Positions 34,355 to 45,500 of a stretch of 64,000 nucleotides of DNA are shown here, piece after piece. A program made the position numbers and the translations under genes. Source of the DNA: Steromphala cineraria (Eukaryota; Mollusca; Gastropoda; Trochida; Trochidae); assembly GCA_916613615.1 (NCBI GenBank), contig OU744728.1:28351450-28415449 (forward strand). Direction: 5' to 3'. The notes beneath the pieces are model-generated. The model was given only the letters and a program-made list of their open reading frames with translations. It did no database searches and was not told where the DNA came from. The stretch's first letter is position 1. The number at the start of each line of letters is the position of its first letter.

Positions 34355-36526
34355 TCACAACTCGGATGAAAATGAATAGTTCAAGACATGTCGTAGCTCG
34401 TCGTCGATTTCAGGATGCCAGATGTCGATCATCAGAACTGCTCTCATTCCTTCTTCTCTTGATCCTCGATGCTCGACAGAGTGTGAGAAGGAATCATCGA
34501 AAATGAGCACTCCTCCCTCCTCGTACGTCCTCTCTTCATCGTTCACCTCGAGGAAACAGCCTCCTGGGACCATGAGACCTGCAACACAGTATGGGATAAA
34601 GAGCTGTAACACAGTAAAGGATAAAGAGACCTGTAACACAGTATGGGATAAAGAGCTGTAACACAGTATGGGATAAAGAGCTGTAACACAGTATGGGATA
34701 AAGAGCTGTAACACAGTTGGGATAAAGACCTGTAGCACAGTATGGGATAAAGACCTGTACCATAGTATGGGATAAAGAGCTGTAACACAGTATGGGATAA
34801 AGAGCTGTAACACAGTATGGGATAAAGAGCTGTAACACAGTTGGGATAAAGACCTGTAGCACAGTATGGGATAAAGACCTGTACCATAGTATGGGATAAG
34901 GAGACCTATAACATAGTATGGGATAAAGACCTTTATTACTCTCCCGTTGAAGGTATCGCTGTCTAATAAATCTAACATGTTATTACACATTTGTGTCATA
35001 ACATCGCGCACTGACGGAATGACATGATGTCATAATGATGTCACAATTGTTAAGTATGACGTCACATTGTCAACGGGTTTGCCGTGATAGTCATGTAAGT
35101 GAATTTCTTGAAAGGTTTACAATGTAATTAAGCAAGTAATAAATAAAATACTAAACTCGGTCCCCTTTCATAACAAATTTATGAAACTTGTGAATGGTAT
35201 AGGTATTTAACTCGCTTTCACTAGTTAAATACCAACCCATTCACTCGTTTCTTAAAAATGTTATGAAACAGGACATCGTTTAGTATTCTCTATTTAACAC
35301 AGTGTTAGAACTAGCTGTAATGTTTACATCCCATAAGTCTGACGTTACATCTAGCCACTTACTCACTAGGTCCGTGTCAAGTATGCGCAGAAATCAAATG
35401 AAAAAAAAGAACTGGCTGATCTGGCATTCGCGACACAGACCTGGTGGGTAAGTGGCTAGATGTAACGTAGGACTAATATGCCATATATTGGACGTAAACA
35501 TTACAGCTAGTTTTAACTAGTTTGGTATTCTAATGAATAAACACTCTTTACTGGCATTTTGGAGTCAAATACTGAACATGATGCAGTTTTGAGCTTTGAT
35601 GGACCAAAAAGGAATATTACATGCTGTCAGATGGATGGGTTTTTTTATCATCCGGATGCATCCAGGGAACTTTGAATATTTATCACCCTATTTACCCTAG
35701 ATAAGATTTTAAGTTGCTTGAGAGTAAGACAAATTTAAGTAACTGTTACTGTTAACATAATAAACACACCTATGTGACATCGCAAACGGATGTTGGTTGG
35801 TCCGTAGTGGGATGTTATTTGAGTTCCTGGAACAATCACAGAAAATGCAACATTTCCAAACAGATTATTCTTCATATACGAATGTGACATAGTCTTCACA
35901 ATATCCCACGTTTTTGGACACTGGGCTATTGCTTTGGTTTCTCTTCCTTGATCCATCAGGTGACAAATGGACCATATTCCATTTGGAGTAGAGTTTACTT
36001 TCCACATAGATTTCACGTTTTCTTCTGTGTCCGATTTCTTCATTAACTCAAAGAACTCATCTCGGATTTGCGACAGATTTGAGTTATTCAACTGCAAATT
36101 CCTAAACTCCTCTGCATCGTCCATATTCCACCAAGGCTTTGCAGTGAGTCCTGACATTCGGAACACTGTAGGGGATTGATTTACCTCTTCAACAACTTTA
36201 TGTCTCTTGTACAAGCTATTTTCAAGATCCAAATGGAGTCTGTGCATTTTGTTATTTTGGTTTTTATTTTTTCCTTGATCTGGGTACAACTGATAAGATA
36301 GTCTTGTCCGAGCTCTTGTGAGAATTTCCTTAAATGTTCTGCATCTAACACATGATGCAGATTGACATTTTTCAAAGTTTAGGTCCTCTGGAGTCTTTTC
36401 CTTGCCATTTTCTTGGATTTCTGAAAATCTTTGACGAAAATAGAATTTTGATAGAAGAAAACATACACAAGTTATTGTCAAAACCCAAACATTTTCACAA
36501 GCAGTTTCGTATATCCAAAGCAGCAT
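34355..36526 (-). CDS. Aspartate beta-hydroxylase-domain protein (ASPHD1/2-like)
   Basis: Two exons on the minus strand, 36526-35770 and 34578-34355, join in phase 1 (donor G|GTGTGT, acceptor TTGCAG|GT) into 326 residues; vertebrate ASPHD2 is somewhat longer. A membrane segment (about residues 12-28, VWVLTITCVCFLL) follows a short N-terminus, suggesting a type II membrane protein of the secretory pathway with a lumenal domain. A cysteine pair SCVRC follows, then MSGLTAKPWWNMDD and the ASPH-type Fe(II)/2-oxoglutarate fold. Both iron histidines are present, His240 in SHYGPTNIRLRCH and His285 in FDDSFSH, as are likely 2-oxoglutarate contacts Arg249, His251 and Arg298, ending DIWHPE. The catalytic set looks complete, so it should be active; no substrate can be read. 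The family hydroxylates Asp/Asn in ASPH itself, while ASPHD substrates are not clear to me. The intron carries a 25-bp minisatellite abutting exon 2. ASPHD1 versus ASPHD2 cannot be decided. Confidence 0.9.
34579..34930. repeat. 25-bp minisatellite of splice-acceptor-like units
   Basis: About 14 units of CTGTAACACAGTATGGGATA plus AAGAG, beginning at the first intron base next to exon 2 of the minus-strand ASPHD-like gene. Read on that gene's strand each unit is a pyrimidine-rich CTCTTTATCCCATACTGTG ending TTACAG. The real acceptor (..GTGTTGCAG, 34579-34580) is the terminal unit. A higher-order period of about 124 bases is visible (the CACAGTTGGGATAAAGACC variant recurs at about 34712 and 34836). 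Long minus-strand frames across it are repeat translations. Confidence 0.88.
35035..35300. repeat. Dispersed repeat D, copy 1
   Basis: Shares ordered blocks with 39190-39410: TATGACGTC, AACGGGTTTGCCGTGATAGTCATGT (GGGTTGGCCCCGACGGTCATGT there), AATTTCTT, CAAGTAATAAATAAAATACTAAAC, then CGTTTC.TAAAAATGTT. The same orientation and spacing indicate one family. Within this copy, ATAGGTATTTAACTCGCTTT and AGTTAAATACCAACCCATTC form a small inverted repeat. Confidence 0.65.
35305..35522. mobile_element. Foldback MITE, arms of about 80-100 nt
   Basis: The left arm (TTAGAACTAGCTGTAATGTT..ACGTTACATCTAGCCACTTA..GTCCGTGTC) and the right arm (GACACAGACCTGG..AAGTGGCTAGATGTAACGT..AACATTACAGCTAGTTTTAA) are imperfect reverse complements around a short AAAAAAAAGAACTGG-containing centre. 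A solo arm lies at 27416-27500. No clear target duplication. It lies inside the ASPHD-like intron. Confidence 0.72.
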
Positions 36527-36896
36527 TGTTTCATGGAATCCTCCTGATAATCAAAACGCGAGAGAAGTCCAATTTCACAAATGAGATCAAAAGTGGAACC
36601 ATGCACGAAAACTGGATCACTGTTTATGACGGACGATTTTGAACACTACACCAATACTATGACATTCTGGATATGAATTGGTATATAATTTTGTATATCT
36701 TATTCAAATATTAACAAATAGGTTTATACAACACGGTATTTCATTTACAGGGGAAAATTATAGGTATTTTTTCTAAAATGGGATTGGAAGGAAGTTGAGA
36801 AGGGAAGTAACTCCGCTGAAACAAACAAAACATGCACAGTTAACCCCCTTCCGGCTTCATATGTAATAATTATCCACTTATCAAATCTGCATTTAA

Positions 36897-37120
36897 GGGG
36901 CAGTCCTATCGGGTATTTTTTTAAATATTAGAAACGAAATTCAAGAGGACGCAATAATGGATTCTATTCCTTGTCAAATTGTTAAATCTAGAAACTAAAA
37001 TGTTACCGTCACTAAGCATATTTCAAAATGAAAAGATAATGTAATAATGATACATAAATATAAACAGGAAAGTCATTTTGATTTTTTTCCCACCAAAAAT
37101 ACCCCGATAGGACTGTCCTT
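36897..37120. mobile_element. TTAA-flanked MITE, family C, copy 2
   Basis: 224 bp with inverted ends GGGGCAGTCCTATCGGGTAT and ATACCCCGATAGGACTGTCC, flanked by TTAA (36893-36896 and 37121-37124). It lies upstream of the ASPHD-like start codon (36526) on the minus strand. A third, partial member begins near 50693. Confidence 0.82.
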
Positions 37121-37124
37121 TTAA

Positions 37125-38570
37125 TTATTTCTATGGAATGTTTATTTGTGTATCAGGCACCTGCATAGCGTTTCATGCATGTACATTTCCGTTCAGGCTG
37201 GCGCCAAGGGGGTTAAAAGTCGAAAGACGACAAGAATCATGTGAAAAGTTAGCTATGTCAGTATGTGAGTCAGCGAACAATAGAATTACACCGACAGAAA
37301 GCATTATCACATCTATTTTAGACCATAAAACCCAGTTTTGAGCTTTTTAGTAAAAAAACCCAGCAGCTATGTGAATATAAATGTAGATAAATTTATTAGA
37401 GATAAATGCATCCCGAATATAACAATGTTAAAACTGAATTTATAGTAACAGGTTTTTATATTAAGTTATACTGTTGTATAGCAGTATCAACTAATAGGCC
37501 CATAGTGCTGTCGAAACATATTTATTTAGATTGGTATAAATGGTCAAAGAAGCGTCAAAACATAAAGCATTTTAAGTAAGAACATTTTATTTAAATCAAA
37601 GGAACTTTTCTTATTTCGAGAAGGGACAATCTAATTATTATAATACATGTATATAATTGTAAATCCTCATAAAGTAATTACATTGTCCGGTGTAACTGTG
37701 TCGACACTAAATTATCAGGTATTTTAAGTGAAAGAATATCGCATATGTTAAATAGTTAAAAGATGACCCATAAGCTTTTGGTTGATTGTATATCTTATGT
37801 TGAAAACTATATTGAAATATTGATAACAAGATTTATTTAATGGCATTGGCTATGTGGATTGTAGAAAGGCTATACATTCAAAACATTTCCAAGGTATTTC
37901 CAAACAAAACTTCAACATTAAGTAGATTTAATATTCTAAAGAAGTGACAACTAAGTTTTTCATATTTAGATGACTATCGCTTCTATTCTAGATGATATGC
38001 CAGTCAATCAGCTACAGGCCTTGCGAGCTTTACAATCACTGTAAGATCTTATCATTGAATGCCAATCAAGACCTTCACTGCATATATGACATAAGCCCTG
38101 ACATATCGACGTTCAGTTGGCAACCCAAAAGCTATCATTACACCGGACGTACATTTGTAGGATTTTCAAGAGAATTGTTGTCCCTTTTAGTTCTGGGTTT
38201 TGCGTGTATAACAGTAATAATTTTGATTTTAAAGCAAGTGAAGCCGTGAAGTTTTGTCCTTAAAAATCTTTCAAACAAAACTCAAAATGTGTTTAGGTAC
38301 TGGAACGAAAACCTGATAGACTCCTTTTTAAAATTCACAATAATTTAGACCTTCCAATAAAACAAGGAACAGTTCTGTTGCCGTATACCCCAGGGACAAC
38401 AAATTTCCTTTTAATGTCCCAAAAATATAAAAGTGAGTGAGAATAATTGTGTATGAAAGTGATGTCGTGCATATCTCCCCCAAAAGGTCCAATCTCCATA
38501 AATAAGATCTATATTGCTTCATTACGTTTACGTATAGCTAACGCCGTTACAGATCTAATCAGTTAGGCTA
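37125..38570. other. Intergenic; one doubtful short frame
   Basis: No supported gene. A plus-strand frame at 37992-38249 (85 codons) ends in a hydrophobic stretch (LLSLLVLGFACITVIILIL) that could be a membrane segment, but it has no family match, no clear promoter and no poly(A) signal, so I do not call it a gene. Confidence 0.4.
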
Positions 38571-39090
38571 CCGGGGTTTTCCGAAAGCAAGCCCAGGGCT
38601 TCTATACGGAAAATAGGGTTTTTGACAAGTGAACTTTGGGGCTAAATAGAAGCCCGGGCTTATATTCGGAAACATAGGCTTGTATTCGGAATGTTTTAGA
38701 TTCAAAATTGACAATCATACCGGACGAACTATCTAAATGTTCTTTGTACTTGAAACCCGCTGATAACTCTTTCTACAGAGCAAACAGATATCATTTGTAA
38801 TGTCATATTACATACTAGTATCTCTTTTAATGGCAAAAATCTATACCAGTGGTGAATAGGCCAATCATGCACTTTCGACAGCGCAAACAGATATTGTATT
38901 GTTTGTTTTGTCACATATGGAAAAAATACCGATACAACATTAACTATTGGTTGTTGTAGAAAGGGAAGGCCACTTTCGTTTGACGCACTTTGGAATATAA
39001 TAGAAGCCCATGGGCTTCTAAATGGAAATATTTTCCTAATAGTAGCCCATGGGCTTCTAAACGAGAGGGCTTGCTTTCGGAAAACCCCGG
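38571..39090. mobile_element. TA-flanked DNA transposon, 520 bp, GC-clamped ends
   Basis: Perfect 24-bp inverted termini beginning CCGGGGTTTTCCGAAAGCAA, with TA outside each end (38569-38570 and 39091-39092). Inside are several small palindromic motifs, AAGCCCGGGCTT and AGAAGCCCATGGGCTTCT, the latter in two nearby copies near the right end. A 105-codon minus-strand frame covers the right part but has no transposase features. Confidence 0.85.
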
Positions 39091-39189
39091 TACTAGTTGA
39101 GATTGAAAAACATAAGACCTACTTTTTGAAAAACTATCATAAATCGATCGTTGAAGATATTTATGTTTGATAAATCTACAAATGACCGA

Positions 39190-39410
39190 AGGACGTGACG
39201 TCAAGATTACGTAATAATCATTAAATTCATATGACGTCGGCGGGTTGGCCCCGACGGTCATGTCGAATTTCTTAATATAGAACGGTAACTAAGCCAGTAA
39301 TAAAATCACCAAGCCAGTAATCAATGAAATACTAAACGTAGCCCCGTTAAATAACATTTGCTTTCGCTCGTTTCATAAAAATGTTTTTTTGTATTATCTA
39401 TAGCCTACCA
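39190..39410. repeat. Dispersed repeat D, copy 2
   Basis: Diverged relative of 35035-35300. In this copy the string AAGCCAGTAATAAAATCACC is followed by a second AAGCCAGTAATCAATGAAAT, a short internal duplication. Confidence 0.6.
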
Positions 39411-39745
39411 CTTAATGTGAAAAATATACAGGAACAATTATAGTCCCCACTATAAAGGACTCTACTTTCATATTTATTTGGAAGTTACACCAGTGAAGAA
39501 ATCAAGAGCTCACATAAGCTCACGGCCCCAAAAAAGGTTTTGGGTTTCGGCGAATTAAAAACCAGCCCTAAATGGGCCTCTTCGCGCACTGTACGAGTGG
39601 AACTAGGATAAGCTTTTATTTATTCAAACGAAATTATAATTGTTTATTCACCCTTGATCCGGTCTAAATTATTTATTGATTAAGGAAAACGTCAAGAAAT
39701 TATTATAATTTTGGAAGATAACATAATTTTTTCCAAGAACTATTG

Positions 39746-39805
39746 GTATCCTAACAACGGAGATCCTAACAACATGGCGACTTCATGTTTACAACCGGAG
39801 GTTGT
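39746..39805. promoter_or_regulatory. Candidate RFX/X-box-like sites upstream of the dynein gene
   Basis: GTATCC-T-AACAAC (39746-39758) resembles a ciliary X-box with a one-base spacer, and ATCCTAACAAC repeats at 39763-39773. A perfect inverted repeat ACAACC-GGA-GGTTGT follows at 39791-39805. RFX factors drive axonemal genes in animals through such sites. The match is loose and the distance to the ATG (about 340-370 bases) is plausible but not proof. A 22-codon upstream reading frame (39774-39842, ATG in an AACATGG context) overlaps this area. Confidence 0.3.
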
Positions 39806-40117
39806 GAATATTCATCCGCGGACACCTGTCAATTTCAATTAAACTGTTAATATCCAACCTTTATATAATAAATAGTAAAGAAATTCATTAGAAATGATGT
39901 GCAAATTGTACAGTATGAAAATATTTACCTGACATGAGATATGTAAGCAATCAACCTTCGATTATATTGAGAACTATTTTGTATATCGCATGTAGAATAA
40001 GTTCGAGCGGCAACGCCGTGTTTATGAAATGTCGACTTGTGCTCTCCTGAATTCCAAAAACTCATTGTAACAACATCCAAGGGGAGCATGCATACGTGAT
40101 CCAACAATACTATCAAA

Positions 40118-42515
40118 ATGGATGATCCTAGAATAGAGTGGGTCCGAAACCGGGTTTATCAGTCTCTTGATATAAAAGAAGTTGAGGTATTTGAAGAACT
40201 TTTGGAACGCGACGATGGAGAAATTGAAAGACAACTTGGGAAGTATTTGAATGACACACCCAATGAAAATGAAACCTCCGTATTATTCTACAAAATCGTA
40301 CAAGAAGAAGAGGAAGAAGTTGAAGTCGAATGCGGTATTTGTTAATTTGATCTATTGTCAAAGTGATCTGACATCTAATTGAATATTCTATTTTTTGTAA
40401 TATGAGACTCTTCATGACAACCTTTGTATAAAGTAAAAGGCAGAATTTTAAAAAAAGAACTTGACATTATTGCATTCTTTGATACAACAGAAAATGTTGT
40501 CAATAAATAATGTTAGACATCATTCCGTAATTTCTTTCTTTATGAAAATGATAGAAGCAAACCGATACACTTGGACTAATAAATGCTTCTTAAATTTAAA
40601 CAATGATATTATTTTTTGTCATTTAACATGTCTGATTGTCATACATACAATTAATGTAGAATGCACTGATAACTACTCTCATTATTAGACTTTTTAACAG
40701 TAACCGTCATCCAAGAGAACCACATGTAAAACTGAATAAGTAACAATATATTAAGTTAATAAGCTGGGACTGTAAGAAAACTTACAAGCACTCTTTACAG
40801 GATTTTCATGTTCAATGTTGTTATAAAGTTTTGTGCTATTAAGCAAATTCCTTGTATATCATTTAGAGCCTGAGATCCCTGACATTCAACAAGAAGAGGA
40901 GGGAGGAGAGGCTGAAGGGGACACAGCAGCAGGCGAAGAAGTAGAACCTGTAGCAGAACAAGCTCTCCCTGTATCAACACCAACGGGTACAGAAAGGGAA
41001 GATGAAACACCTAGCAGAAAAGGTATCCTCAACAGTTACAGCTACTTATAATTTATATTGGGAAGACTTCTTTGATGGGCATTCTAGATGTTTGTTGAGA
41101 TGATGAAGAATGATACAGCCAATATAATGGATGTATAACTTCTTTTTTGAAGCTTTTCTACGTTTTTACATTGAGGACGACATTAGTTTAGACATCATGT
41201 TTTAGAGGCAAGGCATGAATTCAAATCCAAATTTTAAAATCACATTTGAAGAATAACAACAAACAAGTGAAATTGTTTGTGAACCCAAATGTTATTAGTC
41301 ATTTTTCATACTTAGTAGCTTAAGGGGGGGTAACCATCCAATGGATAACAATTCAGTGTTGACAATTTAGTTTTTAATTGTTACGTTTCGCCACCCATGA
41401 GGTTGGCTTCATCAGACTAGTTCATACTTAGTTGTCCCACTCCACAACTAATTAGGAGCATGGAATACAGTCCCTATCCTCAAGATAAAATCTAGATGTT
41501 ACCGAAACCTTAGAAATTAACTTTAAGATAATCTTTCCATTTTTCAGAATATTTTCAACCAAATACAAATTCAGTTAGCAAATAACACTCTCTGATGAAT
41601 TACAAATAACTGATTTGCAGGGAAGAAGAAGAGGAAAGGCAAAGACACACCGTCAGAGGAGGTCGAAACTCCGAGGGAACCTGAACCAGAGGTCAAACCT
41701 GAAGCTGACCCCGCAACAGAGGAAGGTCAAGGTGAAGATGGAGAGGAGATTGAAGTCGTCAAACGAACGGTAACAAATATTTCAAACCTTGAGTCCAAAA
41801 TAAGACCCACCTCATGAGATGTTGGAAGGCACATATGACATACTTAATACTAAGTAACTTTAGATCAATTATTGCGAGAAAGTATTATTTTTAAGCTCAT
41901 CAATCTTCAGTATGGTGATGGTAGGAAGGTTTGAAGTCACGATAGTGATCAAACATACCGGTAATATTGGAAACTTATCCAAAGCATTAAAAATTATAGG
42001 TTATTTAACTAGTAACCATGGAGATTGGACTTTTAGATTTCCTTCCGTGAACATAAATGACTTTTTACATTTTCATTGAAAACAAGTATTTATTGTATAT
42101 TTGCCATTTTGAGATGATAAATGCATCTGAAGTGTGCACTTTCTTTTGCCTATCACCGTATAATATTAATATATTTTCACACTCAAGGTCCCATTCAGAA
42201 TATTAGTTTGGATTGATTTTTAGATATGTAGATATACAAAAGTGTTATCATGGTAATTTTCTAAAGTGCTCTAAATATTTCCTTCTACAGAAAATCATTA
42301 TCCAGAAGGTATGGCGAACATACCTCTACATGTGCTACCAACATCTTCCGGAGGAGGTTGCAGACAAGGATTGTGTATATTTCCTCCGAAACACGGAGGG
42401 GATGGTTCCTTTACCCAACACACTGGATGAAGCAAACGATATGCTGCCTGCCTACTTCGAGTTTGGTTTACTCAATGGCCATTCCCTGGTTATGCTGGAG
42501 CAAATCATAACACAG
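40118..42515 (+). CDS. DNAH10: Dynein exons 1-4: N-terminus and acidic linker
   Basis: Exon 1 (40118-40334) begins MDDPRIEWVRNRVYQSL, a helical N-terminus, with AAAATGG around the ATG. It ends in a Glu run (residues 64-71). Exons 2 and 3 encode an acidic, low-complexity segment (about residues 73-174, many Glu/Pro, one KKKRK cluster) expected to be disordered and to vary between species. Exon 4 (42291-42515, residues 175-249) returns to conserved sequence: WRTYLYMCYQHLPEE and VYFLRNTEGMV. Phases are 1, 1, 0, 0. Exon 2 opens after ATTTAG at 40866; the alternative AG two bases later gives an immediate stop. Confidence 0.88.
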
Positions 42516-45500
42516 GTATTGAAATTACAGATTTTTTTCAAAACCCAAATTGGAAATATTAGGTACTCCAACTTTATTATCATTGGCTTTAGAAATTACA
42601 AAGTCAAAACTGTAACAATTAAAGTGATGTTGTAGTGTACCTACTCATGGTGTGGTTGTTTTAGTATTCAGACTTCCTGTTATTATTATATTAAAAACCG
42701 AACCTCACTCCCATTACCATTTATGGCTGCAACCAGAGCGCGCCAGTGTTTTTGTGTCATGAAATAAAGTTATATAAATGATAAAAACCAACAACCAGTG
42801 GCGGTCAATGATCATTTAACAGTAATGTTACATGATGTCACAGATATTTCACCTACATCAAAATATTTTACGGATAACAAATTCCATTTACTTAGTCTTC
42901 AATCGTCAAGATATGAGAACAAGAAAAGAATGTGTCTTGATACTTGATTATTATTCTTTGATTATCGATAACTGGATTGACTAACAAGATGATTGACCCT
43001 ACTATCATAGTACTATGATATGTTTAGCGTAAACAATCATTCAAGTTGGAAAATTGAAGAAATAAGAATTAAAAAAGTGTGCAGTACAATAACAATAGCA
43101 ATATATTTTTCAGGTATATATGCCACTGCTGTCATACAACCAACACAAGAATGGTGACAGCAGATCTGGAGCCAAGACATCAGACGGAAGAGCAGTCAGT
43201 CGACAGGACACGACCTTGACTCAGTCAGAAGGCGACGATGACAAAGATGACGAAAAGGTCAATGTCGCCGAGTCTCGTGCTCATGCTTTGTTACGAGATG
43301 AGTTTCTCATTTCAATGCAGAAATTTGCCGCCAGTATAACCAGAACTCTTCAACAGATTGAGGGAGAGGTGAGGCTTGACGTTCCGGAGGTGACTCTTCC
43401 TGATAACATCGATCAAATCACGAGCAATCCTGAGCTCATGGAACTGATTCAAGAGAAGTGCGGTGAATGGGCGAAACAGGTTCAGGCTGCCTTGGACTCT
43501 CAGCTGAAGAAAGTTCCGCAGGGTAAGGGTCCTCTTGCCGAAATTGATTTCTGGCGGGAAAGAAATGCAGCCCTCAGCGCTCTCACAGAACAGTTGAAGA
43601 TTCCAACTGTGCGACACATGCTGGAGATATATCTTCAGGTTGATCTTGATTTTGAAGATCCTCGAACAGGGTTGAACAAGTATTATGTTGAAGCGAAAGA
43701 CAATGTGAGGTTCCTGTCGACCTTGGAAAGACATTTCAAGAACATTGCTCACGGTGCTACCTTCCAGATTGTGATAGAGACGATTCCGTCCATGATGAAT
43801 GCCTTGAGAATGGTGTGGATCATCTCCCGACATTACAACAAGGATGAGAGGATGGTCCCGCTGATGGAGAGAATCGCTTGGGAGTTGGCAGAAAGAGTGG
43901 CCAAAGTCATTGATATAAGAACACTCTACAGGTTAGTGAGATAAAAAGAGGATATTGTATGTGCCTATGACATGTTAATGACATGGGTGGCTGAATATTA
44001 GTATTTCATTAGTATGAATTAAACTGGCACCTATCTGTGAACAAAGGAAGTAAATGAAAACTTAATGCACCAAAGCACACATTTTCATGCTCAAATTGGA
44101 TTTCTCAGGTCATATTGGACAATTGAAGTTACTTTTATTTTCTATTAGTGAAGGAATATTTGCAACTTCACTGATCTTACTGATTTACAGCTGCTAATTT
44201 TGGTTTTCAGACTAAATCTATGCAAATTCTTAAATTTTCGGATAAAGTAGTTGCTTTCGGATTCAGAACAACTTGGCATTAAACACTTTGTGTCTTTTAC
44301 AATTTTATTTATTTTCAAAATAACTTGTATGGTAGATTAGCTGAGTGTGGATCTTTAGTGGCATCAAGAGATGATCATTATCTTGTATTACAGTAGAACA
44401 CGGATATAGCGAACAATCGGATATAGCGAACAATCAGATATAGCGAACCAATTTTCAAGTCTCGTCCCACAATTCTTTGGTCCCTTGGAGTTGGTTATAT
44501 ACGAGTTCTACTGTACTTATTTTGACAAAATATTTGTTTGCTGGAGTGCCTTAATTGAAACAACTTTAATTTCTTCCTTTAGAAATGGCACAGAGGAGGT
44601 GAAGCGGAAGACAGAAGAAGCTAAGAGGATGCTGAATGTGTGGAAGGAGTCGTACTTCAAGGTGCGAGACACGATAGAACAGAGCGGACGTGATCAAAGA
44701 TGGGAGTTCGACAGGAAGAGACTCTTCGAGAGGACTGACTATATGGCTGGCATCTGTCAGAACCTCTACTATGTTGCTCAGGTAATAATAATAATAATAG
44801 AATAGTTTATTTATTTTATGTGTCTTGAGTTTTTCAACCCCGGGCCGAAAAGACACCGTTGCATTGTACAATGATAATGAGAATGATAATTAGAGGTGTG
44901 AGGATAAACAAAATTCACGATATTTAGGATGCACGGTATTATCGATACATCGGTATATTGCAATACAGGAAAAGGTGATACAAATTGGTACACACTTTTG
45001 AAATTATCCAATATATCGATTGTTTTAGAACAACCTATTTCCATCTAAAATTACTTACAAACACAAACAAATGTAACACTACTTACATAAAGTTTGTTTC
45101 AAAGTGTGAATTCTTATTGTGAATATAGCTCATATAATAATACAGATCATAAACAGTGATTTAAAAAATATCCTCTCGAAAACGGATCATAGCTGAGCAA
45201 TGATGATCGTTCTCATGCTCATATTTATACAAGATAGCATGCAAATTCTTGAATTATAGAAGTACCAATATATTGCAATACGTATTGCAATACACTCTTC
45301 TGTATCGCAATTTATTGCAATACAAAAAGGAGGAACGATACCAATCCTTACACGATATGATACAAATTTCAATATCTCGTAGGGATACAATTTTAGACGC
45401 TTTTCAAGGTTTTTGACAAAATGAAACATTATCTTTTGATATATACTCAAGTTGTTTTGAAATTGTCAAAATCAGAAATTAAATCACCATTTTATTGATA

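Noticed and set aside
34583..35011. Minus-strand frames full of a recurring SLSHTVLQLFIPYC-like unit
   Set aside because: They run through the 25-bp intron minisatellite in all three frames. Only the part from 34578 downward is real exon 2.
37992..38249. 85-residue frame with a C-terminal hydrophobic segment
   Set aside because: No homology, no promoter or poly(A) signal, and one hydrophobic run is expected by chance in AT-rich DNA.
44880..45400. hAT-like element with GATACA/TATTGCAATAC strings
   Set aside because: TAGAGGTGTGAGGATA near 44893 looks like a left end, but I could not find a matching right end or target duplication, so I do not list it.
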